Source of the DNA: Alitta virens
Lineage: Eukaryota > Annelida > Polychaeta > Phyllodocida > Nereididae
Assembly (NCBI GenBank): GCA_932294295.1
Contig: OW028580.1
Span: 26,606,896-26,670,895, forward strand
Direction of reading: 5' to 3'
Length of the DNA stretch: 64,000 nucleotides
Positions 13,801 through 24,004 of the stretch are shown piece by piece (position 1 is the first letter of the stretch; each line of letters opens with the position of its first letter). Below the pieces are notes generated by a model, which did no database searches, had not been told where the DNA came from, and saw only the letters and a list, made by a program, of their open reading frames with translations. A program made the translations under genes and the position numbers.

Positions 13801-16800
13801 ATGCAATTTCAGTACACGTTGAATTGAGTTCAGATCATTAAGTCATTTTACTGACATGCATAACAATTAATACATTGTACATTGTGTACGACTATACGTA
13901 CGTGTATCAAATATGCAAAAGGATATAGCATTGTCCAAGTGTGAAATCCGCATGTGTGGTACGTTGAAATATATTAATTTATTAATCATTTTGTTATTGT
14001 GTTTAAATATGTGAGGTGTCAAAATTGAAAGGCAATATAAAATCGCTGCTTCTGACACTTTATACCTGGATCCTTCTGTTGTCAAGTTCCTTTGAATTCC
14101 AATCACGCCTAGTTACCAAGAGCAGATAGTTTAATTGGAATCATATGATACATTATGCTATGACAGTGACTCTTGATTAGCCTAATTAAGGATAGCTAGG
14201 AAGCTCCTTTCACATGACATGAATTTTGGTGTCATACATAAACCAAGAAAGGCTTCCATGTCAGTCAGTAATCTAGCATATTATGAATATGCATCACTAG
14301 TTGCATCACCACTGCACTTCCTAATAACTTAAAAAAGAGTGCCAATGATTCTGTTGAAACATTTCTTCACACACCTGTGGTAATAATAACTCGGCATCTT
14401 AGTGACAATGAATTCAGTTTAAGGTGTAGTATATGTGCCAAATTCACCTGGCACCGAGTTATTCCCCAATTCTAGCTAGCCCAGAACTGTGGCTATCTTC
14501 AACCCCTCTGTCATGAGTACCGTCAGGTCTTATATTTATTTTCCCATTGATAATTTTGTGTCAGGACATAAATGATAATTGGGTACACTGTTGTAGCATG
14601 ATGCTAGGGCAGTAGTGAGGAATGATTTTGAGAAACTAATTCTCCTTTTCTTTTTTCTGTTTTTTTATGAAGGTGCTAAAAAGGAAAACTTCACAATTTA
14701 CTTCAAATACTTGGTCGAAAAAAATGAGTCGAAGAAAAAAACGAAAATCCGTAGATATGATCTTCGAGGTGAGACTATTTCTAATATTTCTTTATCTGGT
14801 GTCATGCATGCCTTTATAAACTTGACATCACTTAATAACATTGCATGCATTATTTCATGAATTTTATTAATCAATTTTGGAATAGGAAACTCCGTGGAAT
14901 TGCCGAAGCATTGGTCCCAAATGGGTAAAAGGGAGCGTTACAAATTGGAACTCCTGCAGTCTTCTAGTTCAGAATATAAGGATGTGGAGCAAGCCTTCCG
15001 GAGTACTGTTCCTAATTTGAAAATTGTAAAGGTAAATCGTTCATCTTATTATTGTTATTATATATGTAATAATAGCTGGCATTCACTGCCATTGAAATAC
15101 GGGAGCAGGGGCCTAGATCGGTGGCGCGCTGGGCTGCCAACCATTGGGTCCTGGGTTCGAATCCAGCCTATGTTGGAAGGTTGCTTCATCATTCACCTCA
15201 TTGCCTTGGCACCTGCCTGTCCTGATCAGCCCTATCTGATGAAAAAATATGGAAGTAAAGCCAGTCCCACTCACCCACCTATTGAAATATGTGCAATGAT
15301 CGGAAGAATATTAACATCAGTTGATGATATGATATTGCACTTGGTAATATATACTGAATTATAATGACAAGTGATCAAACCAAGAAACTTCACTTCTACA
15401 CCGCAAGCACAGTATATTTTTTTATGAACGCAAGTAAATTGAAGCTTTGTTTACACCATCAACAGTTTGCATTTCCTGGATGTCCTAAAGGGGCTGTATC
15501 CCAAAATTTTGCTTATTTTGTGATATATACAGCAATGAAGAGTAGAAAGAGTAACTTCCCCATTCATCAAACTAAGAATGCAAGAAAACCAACCTTTATG
15601 GAGTAATTTGAGGTTTTTAGTGCAGCAGAATTTTGGACCCATGGGTCCAAAATTCTGCTGGATTCAAATTTGCTCCTTTTGCTGAGTCAGCTGCTATCTC
15701 GGTCAAGCTGGACAGGTTGTTTTCTACTTAGAATTTGTTATAAACAAGTGTTTGTGAGCTTTTAGGGATGTCTCATCAACATAGAGAAGCCAATGAAAAG
15801 AGTTAACAGACACATAAAGATAATAAAGGTTGACAGATTAAAACACCAAGGAAAACTTTGCTACTGGAATTTGAGGTCAGTGCTATAAATAGCTTGGGGT
15901 GAAATAGCAGCATAGCAGAATAACTGTCAATGGCCAGTCACCATGTGCTCTGGTCAAAAGGATTGTCAAATTATGTGGATACCATTTGGTTTATTCATCT
16001 TATTGAGGCAGAATGATGATATGTGGTAGGTAATCTAGCTATAGAAGACAAAATATGAGAATGTCCAGCTGACTCATTTCAAGGGATACAGCCCCTTTAA
16101 CTAATTTCCAAGTGAGAAAGTACTCGCCAACATAAGAGTACCGAAGAATACCCTGATAACGTGCACCTGTTTTTCTAGGGGTGTATGCATCTTGCCAAGT
16201 CCATATAAAAAAAATCCCCATCTATCTTAATGTCTATGTATATGTGCAGATTGAGAGGATACAAAACCCTGGACTGTGGCGAAGATATGCTATCCACAAA
16301 CAGCAGATGTCAAACCCGAATGAGAAGAACCTCTGGCATGGAACTAGTCCTCAAGTCATGCCAAACATTGTGGCGAATGGCTTCAACAGGTCCTACTGTG
16401 GATTGCATGGTAAGTGCTTCCTCTTAGCGTCAGTTTAAATTAAATTGTTGTTAATTTGGCTCAATTATGCAGCCAAATTCAACCTATCCTCTGACCGTCC
16501 AGTCATTGAGACACCGATTTTACTTTGCTTACTTTAGTACTCTGTGATTCCATGAGATGTTGCGTTGCATTCCCAGCATTCAGTGCGTGTTTACGTTTCC
16601 AGCGAGCAAGACGATTGTTGTTATTGCTCTCCGACCTACTACATTTTAACGGAAATATTGAATTGGCATATAGTGCCGCCAGAACATTCCTGGTTCTTGT
16701 GCCATCATTTGCGACTTTTTGAGTTTTTTCAATTACTCAGCAACTACAAGGCCTAGATAGACAAATGACGGCTCATTCTGTTGCTTACCTGCTTCAGTAA

Positions 16801-19767
16801 CAGAATATCATATCGTCATTGTGATCAGTTCACTCTTTGCCTGTGTTCTGACCGGTTCCCAAAATCTCCATAGGATTAACATTGGGAAAGAAATTTGTTG
16901 TTCTGCCAAAAATATTAAATGATGCAGCAAATATATACAATGAAAATGACGTCACTAATGATTTTGTTTGATGATGATGTCATAGAAGACCATACGCGAG
17001 CAGGTGGATAATATACATATATAGGGGCAGTTTTAAACCTTCGCCAATAACAATAATAATAATACATTTATTGTTTAGAGTGCAACAAAATAACATAAAA
17101 TTCATTCTCAATCAAGCTGTGTCAACAGTATGCTGGACGGACTTAAATAAACATTTCAATGAGGGTTAAGTTACTTACATTTCTTAAGAATTGGGCTTAG
17201 GATGCCTAGAATTGCTCACAATATACATCGGGAATGAGCCACATGACACATTTGTTATGTGTATTGATTCTGGAATATACCTTAGCTTTAAGTGATGAGT
17301 TATTTAGTTCATTGCATGATCGGCTTAGCTGTTTGTCTTACTTGTGAAGCTGAATTATTTGATTCTGAATGATGCTTATCTCGGGTTAGAAGCAGCTTGA
17401 TTGTTGCCTGGTGAAGACTTTTTACCTAGGACACTTGTCGGTCATAAGTAGTTCTGTTAGACAAAGAGTGTTTTGCAGATTCGGAGTCTTATTAGGCATT
17501 GAATTCATACAAACAGTGCCAATGTCTGGTGTCATAATGCTGAAGGAAATAACAAATCCCACCCTAGGAGTAAGCAGCTTTTGTCTGTATACTGGAGGTA
17601 CCTTTTGGTCCCGAGTCATCTGTGTCTTCATTTAATTTAATCGCAGCCAGATGACAAGTGGACTATTAAATACGTTTTACCGTTGGCCTCATGCTCCTCA
17701 TAGAGTCTGCATGTCATTATCTTGATCATGGGTTCCTGGATGTACCAGAAATAGCTGTGAAGTAAAACAGGCAATTGAATATTTCTCATCCATTTTGATC
17801 TACAACTGAATTCAGGTTAACTGCCTTCTCATTCTTCAGCCTGAATTGTGAAAGAATCCCTGCAAATGACTTGTGAACTCTTTGGATGTGAAATTAGACT
17901 TGATAATTTTTAACCCGCCGCTAGTGCTCATCAAATTTGACATTAGTTATGACTGGCACGGTTTGTAAGAAGCCGTTTGGCCAGGGGGTCTACTTTGCTG
18001 CGAATGCTAGCACTTCTGTTGGGTACATGTCTGGAACCCAAAGAGTCATGTTTCAAGTCAAAGTCTTAGTTGGAGAGTGCGTCAGTGGAAATCAATGAAA
18101 GAACCTCCGCTGAAACCTAACATGCAGACTAACGAGCATTATGACACCACAGGTGATGCTACGGGGACTAACCCCTCTGTCGCTGTTGTTTATCATGACA
18201 CCCAGTGCTGCCCAACCTATCTTCTTACAGCTCAGTAGTGCATAAGGTAGGGCCACTTTCTGAAGTTTAGTGCTTAGTTTGACTATTCAGTTTATTGGAA
18301 AAACTTACACAATGTGTTTCCCTAAGTTCTTAATAATTGAAGGCTTTCAAGCCCTCTTCCATATTACGTCTTTTTATGCTTTCAAGCTCTCATTTAGATT
18401 ACAATTTTATATGCTATCCCTTGAAAATGGACATTGATTGCTGCCAAGATAAATAGGTAAAATACTGTTTAGAATGCATAGCATTAAGTAGAATTATTTG
18501 CAGATTAGGTAGTGCAGTTGCTTATACAAATGACAGTTAACGTAACCCTCTTTCAAGTGCTAGAAATTAGAAAAAACATTTTAGTCTGGTTTTTCATCCT
18601 GTATACCTTATGTATACTGGACAGTATGGATAAAATAAAATGTACTAGGGCCTGAAGTGACCAGTCAATAATTGTTTTATAATACCTCAACACTGAAATT
18701 TAGGCCTATTATTTTTTTACTAATTGATGTTTAGACAGGCAATGACAGTGAAAAGGTAAATTAATAAAATTTTAGGTTTTCATGAAATTAGTACTTGTAT
18801 GCCAAAAATAGCGGGGGCGCGGACGTAATCAGCAAAAACACAATCCAAGGGATCCACAATCATTGTTGCTTTTTGCCGGCGCCTGCTGACCTCCCATTTC
18901 CTTCCTCTATCTCGATTATTATTTGGTCTATTTTCGATCCGAAAACACGTGCGGAATCAGCATGAACTATACTAAAAGATGGACATCTGCTCTTTTATGT
19001 AAGACTAATTTTAATAGGTAATTGGGAGGCACTCTTCATGACGTTCGCTATGACGATCATAAACCTGCTTCTCTGCCTTCTTCTATTCGTATCTCGCTTA
19101 ATATTTGGTCTATTTTCGATCTGAAAACAAGTAATGACAGCTTATCGCTGGTTCATTTTGAGGGACTGATGACGTTCTTCATTATGTTGGCCATGATGCC
19201 AGTCACCATTCTCATCAAATAGTGCCCCCGGGGCACTAGTACTTTCTAAGCAATGTCATGTGACTTGTTTTTGGCCAATCACCACTCATGAGACATTGCA
19301 GAGGTATAATAAATATGTGATATAGCATTTCATTGACAACCTTGTATCAAAAGTAGTGATACATTTGTCTTATCAATGTGTAACATACTGCGTTACGGCA
19401 ATATGTAGTTGTATAATTGACTGAAATCTGTCTATTTCATGTGGCATTAATGTTGATTTATTTTGCAGGTATCAAGTATGGCCATGGCGTTTACTTTGCA
19501 CCCAAAGCCCAATATGTGTCTTTCCACCAAGGCAATTACTGTACACCTGACCCGAATGGGAATTCATTCTTGTTCTACAACAAAGCCCTTGTCGGTGACT
19601 ACACATTGGGACAAAAAGATTACAAAGAACCTCCGCCTAAAAATCCTCAGAACCCTACGATCCGTTACGACTCATGTGTGAACAACATGAATAGAATTAA
19701 CGAGTTTGTCATCTTCACCGACACTCAGTGCTACCCTGCATACTTGATGACTTATAAGCTGAAATGA
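7598..19767 (+). CDS. PARP gene A: double-zinc-ribbon / KH-like / WWE / ADP-ribosyltransferase
   Basis: The predicted protein is an ADP-ribosyltransferase of the PARP14 group with an N-terminal double zinc ribbon. Coding exons: 7598-7808, 8035-8189, 8575-8763, 12808-12925, 14673-14768, 14886-15031, 16250-16409 and 19469-19767. All have GT/AG borders and matching phases, giving 457 residues. Two zinc knuckles (C10/C13 with C24/C27; C39/C42 with C53/C56) are followed by a KH-like segment (~72-185), a WWE domain (~186-257, starting VQWQFEHNGG) and the ART domain (~258-457). Catalytic-triad positions are H335 (WHGTS), Y367 (GVYFA) and E437 (NEFVIF). The ATG at 7598 was chosen because the knuckles follow it and a three-codon upstream ORF (ATG 7532) precedes it. 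Splicing of the zinc exon to the rest is inferred from phase only. Compared with gene B, exon 2 lacks 19 codons. A possible poly(A) signal is at 20431. Confidence 0.7.
7887..7904. repeat. Poly-C tract
   Basis: An uninterrupted C run lies in the first intron of gene A, just outside the duplicated segment. Confidence 0.9.
8897..12405 (-). mobile_element. DIRS-like tyrosine-recombinase retrotransposon, copy A (degenerate)
   Basis: The element lies antisense to the PARP gene, between the KH-like and WWE exons. It is bounded by inverted terminal repeats at 8897-9036 and 12263-12405, sharing for example GCACTAATCGGACTGAACTA. On the minus strand, in order, come a short 5' ORF (12267-12022), a reverse transcriptase with ARGIRVHRYLDN (11035-10796), the FLGVHFDLSSGTV block, an RNase H region, a tyrosine-recombinase relic (WWTNANTFTRVYLA near 9330), and a candidate internal complementary region at about 9136-9185. 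ITRs plus an internal complementary region plus YR are hallmarks of DIRS elements. Many frameshifts and stops are present, and the catalytic YLDD reads YLDN. It is not functional. Confidence 0.75.
11742..11797. repeat. Hairpin-forming palindrome inside the DIRS-like element
   Basis: Arms of about 23 bases (CCCCCCGGACTGCTGACTTA and its complement) flank a loop of about 10 bases. The same structure, with longer C/G runs, is at about 38205-38280 in copy B. Its role is unknown; it may be a secondary insertion or a structural part of the element. Confidence 0.8.
15098..15275 (+). repeat. tRNA-derived SINE-like element, copy A
   Basis: An A-box-like TGGCGCGCTGGG and a perfect B-box GGTTCGAATCC are spaced as in a tRNA promoter, followed by about 110 bases of unrelated tail. 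No full cloverleaf with paired acceptor stem is evident, so it is a SINE head rather than a tRNA gene. It sits in the intron after exon 6 of gene A and is shared with copy B. Confidence 0.55.
15488..16097. mobile_element. Tc1/mariner-type MITE (TA duplication), absent from copy B
   Basis: Perfect 15-base terminal inverted repeats (AAGGGGCTGTATCCC and its complement) are flanked by TA at 15486-15487 and 16098-16099. Copy B at about 41312-41330 reads straight through the site with a single TA, so this is a clean occupied/empty pair. The element has no coding capacity and contains a 38-base perfect palindrome at 15623-15660. Confidence 0.85.
17977..18237 (+). pseudogene. Gene A: broken alternative last exon (H-Y-V type)
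   Basis: This is homologous to the intact last exon of gene B at 44720-44994 (GQGVYFAANASTSVGY and the TQC.PTYLL end). A 94-base deletion relative to gene B (44637-44730) removed the splice acceptor and the first 11 exon bases. A second 4-base deletion near 18093 shifts the frame before KEPPLK, and CYP has become CCP near the end. It cannot contribute a functional ART terminus to gene A. Confidence 0.85.
19469..19767 (+). CDS. Gene A last exon in use: ART C-terminal half, H-Y-E type
   Basis: The exon starts in phase 1 after TTTTGCAG, so Gly is completed across the junction exactly as for the other last exon. It encodes YGHGVYFA (catalytic Tyr), NPQNPT, and NEFVIFTDTQCYPAYLM before TGA. The Glu at 19702-19704 aligns without gaps to PARP14's third catalytic position (Leu there) and to PARP1's catalytic Glu (NEYIVY). 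It is intact here, while its counterpart in gene B has a stop. Confidence 0.8.
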
Positions 19768-20439
19768 GACTGTATAAAGGAATAGACTGTCGTGAAATCA
19801 CATGTAACTGTGATATAAATGGAATGAATGATACTAATACTATTGATGGTTAGATCGTATCTGACTCTCTGTTGGCCTGTTGGCAGATTTACTCAAATTA
19901 CATGTATCAATGTATGGATATCTGTTATGTACTTGGTGCTTTATATCATATATATTATCATATATCATATATATATTCTTTATGTTTTGCTTGCACAATT
20001 TGTTCAAACTACTGTGCTACTGTAGAAATGTATAGTCAAATTATCATGTGATAAAGTATGTTTATGCTGTCAAGGGGTTATTCCATAGGAACTGCATGCC
20101 CTCAAAAATGCAAGCACATAAGGCTAATGTGTTGAAATCATTCTAGCAGAACTATTGAACATCAGCTATTAATTCCGAGGGATTGGTTTACTGGAAATTA
20201 GGTAAAAAGTGTCTGCAATAGTCATTAAACGATGCAGTTTCTGTAGAACGACCTTTTGTCAAATTGCGACTCTTATGCTATGTTCTTGAACTGTACACTA
20301 ACATACTTCATAGAACTGCATTTACAAGTAAGTATCTAATAATTACATTAAGCATAGATTATGGTCTTAATTATTACTCAAAGTCCTGGAGATATGGTAA
20401 TATGTTGCAATGTGTGATATACTAGTGTGTAATAAAAAA

Positions 20440-21340
20440 ATTTGTGACGACCACAAGTGTTAATGTCTAAATTAAAATTTATGCCGTGAAAATTAACAGG
20501 GTTCCTGTAGGTCCAGGAAGATCAAACCTTAAGTCCTTCTCAATTAAATACCTTTTTTTTTACATTATTCAGCAAAATATATGACCTAGTTTCCTTGTAA
20601 CTGACTAAAAGACATTGTATTCAAATAATTTGTTTTCAACATAAAATGCATTGCAGTGTTGCACTTCAACTGAGCGTTGAATAGGTGCACATATAAATTC
20701 AAGAAAATGTGGAATATCAACATCATTTTGCATCACATTTTGGCTAATATAAATATTAAAGGCATTCTAGGACCTCTAGATAGCTAAATTTAGACTTTTT
20801 GAAGATAGACTTTCCAGGCCTCTCAGAAACCCTAATATTACAACACTGATTCAGAAACTATACAAGGCCAGTGCTGGTCTGTGTTGATTGCATAATTGCT
20901 ATGTGACTGAAGCTGCACCAGGGAGTGAGCTACTCTACAGTAATACAAAGTTTTGAATAAGGAAGGGTTCAACTGCAATCGAAGTTTAGCTGACATAAAA
21001 AATGATTTCCTATGAAGTTAGACAGGCTTATGCAACGGCAACTCAGCCTGAAATAGCCGTTCAATCCCCTTATCCAAAAAACTTGCGCTGACCTTAACTT
21101 TTAGCACATGTGCGAGTAAATGCAGACGCAAAATTGTATTTGCCGGAGTTCGGCGTAAGTGCAAGCAGGAGCTCACATAAAATTTCAATCGCTGCTGCAC
21201 CTAATTGAAGCAGACAACTGGTCCAGTGCAATGCTGTTTCTGCATTAAACAAGTAGTGTTTCCCACACTACATTGTAATGCATGAGTAACCATGCAGCCA
21301 GCTTAAAATTTGTCAATTGGGCAATACACTGGTACACAAT
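20440..21340. other. No gene recognised
   Basis: Intergenic AT-rich sequence beyond the duplication edge, with no supported feature. Confidence 0.4.
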
Positions 21341-21348
21341 GCTGACAG

Positions 21349-21650
21349 TAGTGATGCAGACCGGACCGCATGGGTCCGGTACGCGGTCCGACCCTGGACC
21401 GCATCGGTACCAGACCAGCAACAAAATACTGGTACTGGGTGCCTGGACCGCGGTCCGGACCGCTGGAAAAGTTTTTTTATTTTTTAAATAAAAAAATTTT
21501 GCTTAACCTGTTTTTATCATAATTTTAAAAAATGCCGATGGATCGCTTCTGGACCGGTCCAGTAATAATACCGGACCACCTGACCCTGGACCGGACCTTT
21601 TTAAGGAATATCGGACCACCCCACGAAAGGCGGTCCGGTCTGCATCACTA
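21349..21650. mobile_element. hAT-type MITE
   Basis: A 302-base element begins TAGTGATGCAGACCGGACCG and ends with its complement. Flanking octamers GCTGACAG (21341-21348) and GCTAACAG (21651-21658) form an 8-base target duplication with one mismatch. The interior is full of GGTCC/GGACC palindromes. The 8-base duplication and TAGTG-type ends point to hAT; no transposase is encoded. Confidence 0.8.
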
Positions 21651-21901
21651 GCTAACAGTGTGTCGGAGATCAGTTTCCTACAGGTTATGCGAGTTCTTGT
21701 GTCACAAGTTGTGTGACCTAGGTCCTGGAAGTCATACCACAGTGCATGACAATGACATCACTACAGCTGAATTTTTGTTTTGCGAAGTTAATTGTGTCAT
21801 TTATTGATCTGGTATTGTGTACTGGTGGCATCATGCATTGTGCGGTTACTTCAGTCCTAAGTCACACATGAACTATACATCTCGATTAGGTCTCCTGGTA
21901 A

Positions 21902-22144
21902 GGGCTGTTCCATTTAAAAAAGTGGGAGGGTGGACCTGAAGATTTTTCAGATTTCGGGAGGGGTGGGTGGGTCTAGGGAAAATTTATATAAGGGGAGTGG
22001 GTTGTTGACTGCCATTTTCTTAATATCTTAATGTAGAAAAAGGTGGGGATCAGTAAAAAACCAGATATCGGGGGTAGGGGGGAGGGGTCTGAAAATTTCC
22101 AATCAACCCCCTCCCCCCTCCCCCCTTTTTAAATGGAACAGCCC
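21902..22144. mobile_element. Harbinger-type MITE (TAA duplication)
   Basis: A 243-base element with inverted ends (GGGCTGTTCCATTTAAAAA and a near-perfect complement) is flanked by TAA at 21899-21901 and 22145-22147. The three-base TAA duplication and GGGC ends fit PIF/Harbinger MITEs. The interior is G-rich and non-coding. Confidence 0.7.
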
Positions 22145-22149
22145 TAATG

Positions 22150-23370
22150 AGCTAATACCAGTTGGGGAGCACTGGGATGCTTCATCGTAACAGAAAATAA
22201 CTGGGTAGGTGGCCCAGAGTTGAGGCTAACCTACACCTTAAGCAGGTTATGGATTCCGTATTATTCATTGAGAAACTTTTAAGAGAAACAACATACTTTA
22301 TTGAGTTAAATAAGACAATAACATATCATAACTTATTCCTCATAAAAAAGGATGACATAAAACACACATGGGCATTATAATAAGGGCTATTTCATTTACA
22401 TATATATACGGAAGGGGTTGGCCAGATGGGGTTAATGCACCAAAAAGGGTAAGGGGCTTCATCAAGAAAATCGTCCAAGGGAGGCCATTAAGTCCATGGG
22501 CATTCACGGCCCCCATGGGAATGGCCATGGGTTTACCCATCTTTCGCATTAAAAAATAAAACTTAGTATGAACCAATAGACAACTGTTCCTTTCAGTACA
22601 ACTTAATAAAAACAGAATTGCATGTGTTAAATAAAAGCAAGACGCTTATTGCGATTAACGATATGCTGTACATAACAAGTTGTAAGTACAAAATCAACAT
22701 AGCAGCATTCACTTTCAACACACTGCCACAATAACCTATTATAAATTGAATCCACATTCCCATAAATCACAGATAGTGAACAATGTCCGGGATGGTGCTA
22801 TAAGCCGATATAGGATTCCGCATCACCATCTCAATTTCATTTCCAAAGACTCCCAAGCAACGAATTGAAAGAAGATTATTTTCAGTATTATTATAGACGG
22901 TTTCTTTTTAAATATTTTTTGCCAATTTTACGGCATTTATGAAAGGCCATAAGCAGTTATTTGGCAAATCTTGAATCATATTAGCCATTGGTGTTAATGT
23001 AATTGGATAGAATTAGGCCCAGTGTTAACACATTGAAGTTATAATAATTTGTATATAATGTGTGCCTGATTCGTTACTCTCCCACGTTTGTGAATTACTT
23101 CTGTTATTTCAATATTAAGTGTCAACAGAAAAGAGATATTTTTTATTAACTAATAGAAGAGTAATCGATCGATCAGATTCATGTGCTGAATGCGGACTTA
23201 TAAATTTTTTCTTCAATGTTACACCATAAAGGAAAAATTAACCCACATATTCCACACTATCGAACGGTACTCTTGGAACTCAACAATCACACAATTAATT
23301 GGATGCTGGTTTTTAGAGTGGAAAATAACAATAAAATACAAATATATCACACAATTTTAGAGAATATTTT
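22150..23370. other. No gene recognised
   Basis: AT-rich sequence; 22380-22560 has a start resembling the preceding MITE (AAGGGCTATTTCATTTA) but no matching end was found. A minus-strand AATAAA at 23142-23147 could terminate an RNF139 transcript, which is unproven. Confidence 0.35.
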
Positions 23371-23372
23371 CG

Positions 23373-23621
23373 ATGTCAGTCTCGGTGAAGATGGGCATCC
23401 CCACCATTTGGCACAGGGTTAGACTCCAAAATAGGAGCTTGGTGTCTATGAGATGTAGAACCAGGAGGTTGAAAACTTGGATTTCTAACATTCAACGTAT
23501 GGCTATGTTCATTGTTTGCGGTTCTGTGTGGCAAAGACGATGACCCAGACTGTGGATTAAAAGGTCTTTGGCTGAAGGAGACTCTAAGGCCGTTCTGTGC
23601 AGTGTTTAGTGGTGGGAGTCG
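23373..23621 (-). other. Open stretch downstream of RNF139, possible alternative 3' exon or UTR
   Basis: On the minus strand a frame with no stop for about 80 codons runs from about 23617 to a TGA near 23375. It is rich in Ser, Pro, Asn and His (e.g. SFSQRPFNPQSGSSSLPHR), and a CACAG acceptor-like site lies at about 23602. No domain is recognised. It could be an alternative last exon of RNF139 or just 3' UTR. Confidence 0.2.
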
Positions 23622-24004
23622 GTTTCATTCTCCAAACCAATCATCGGTTGTGGGGAACCGACCGATGATCCGTTCATAATCGGTTTGAGCATCCAACGAT
23701 ATCCTTCACGACATCCAACGTAAGACAGATGTAAGCAATATTGTAACATAAATTATGCATTCACATGACCAAAGCAAAATGGAAGCGCCCATTATTTCGT
23801 TGTTTGGGTAAAAAAATCTAATGAATTTGTTCTCCACTGGTGATTTATGCATTCCGACTAAAATCGATTGCACATTTTTGCTTCTAAGCACTTGATTAAA
23901 GGCGTGAAACGACCGACTTTCGACTCTAGTCGATCATCGTCCCACCACTAGCAGTGTTGGTTAAATTACTTCCCAATGAATTAGCGCTATTGGTTAGTCC
24001 GGAT

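Larger units (their letters stand above)
8010..20432 (+). repeat. Segmental duplication, copy A
   Basis: From about 8010 (GTGGCATTAACTGTG just before the KH-like exon) to about 20432 the sequence aligns with 33520-47101 through exons and introns. Local similarity looks around 90% or higher where compared by eye. Upstream of 8010 and downstream of 20432 the two regions are unrelated. Large indels between the copies are listed separately. Confidence 0.9.

Noticed and set aside
15098..15170. tRNA gene
   Set aside because: A- and B-boxes are present but the acceptor and D stems do not pair, and the unit has a SINE-like tail and lies within a PARP intron in both copies.
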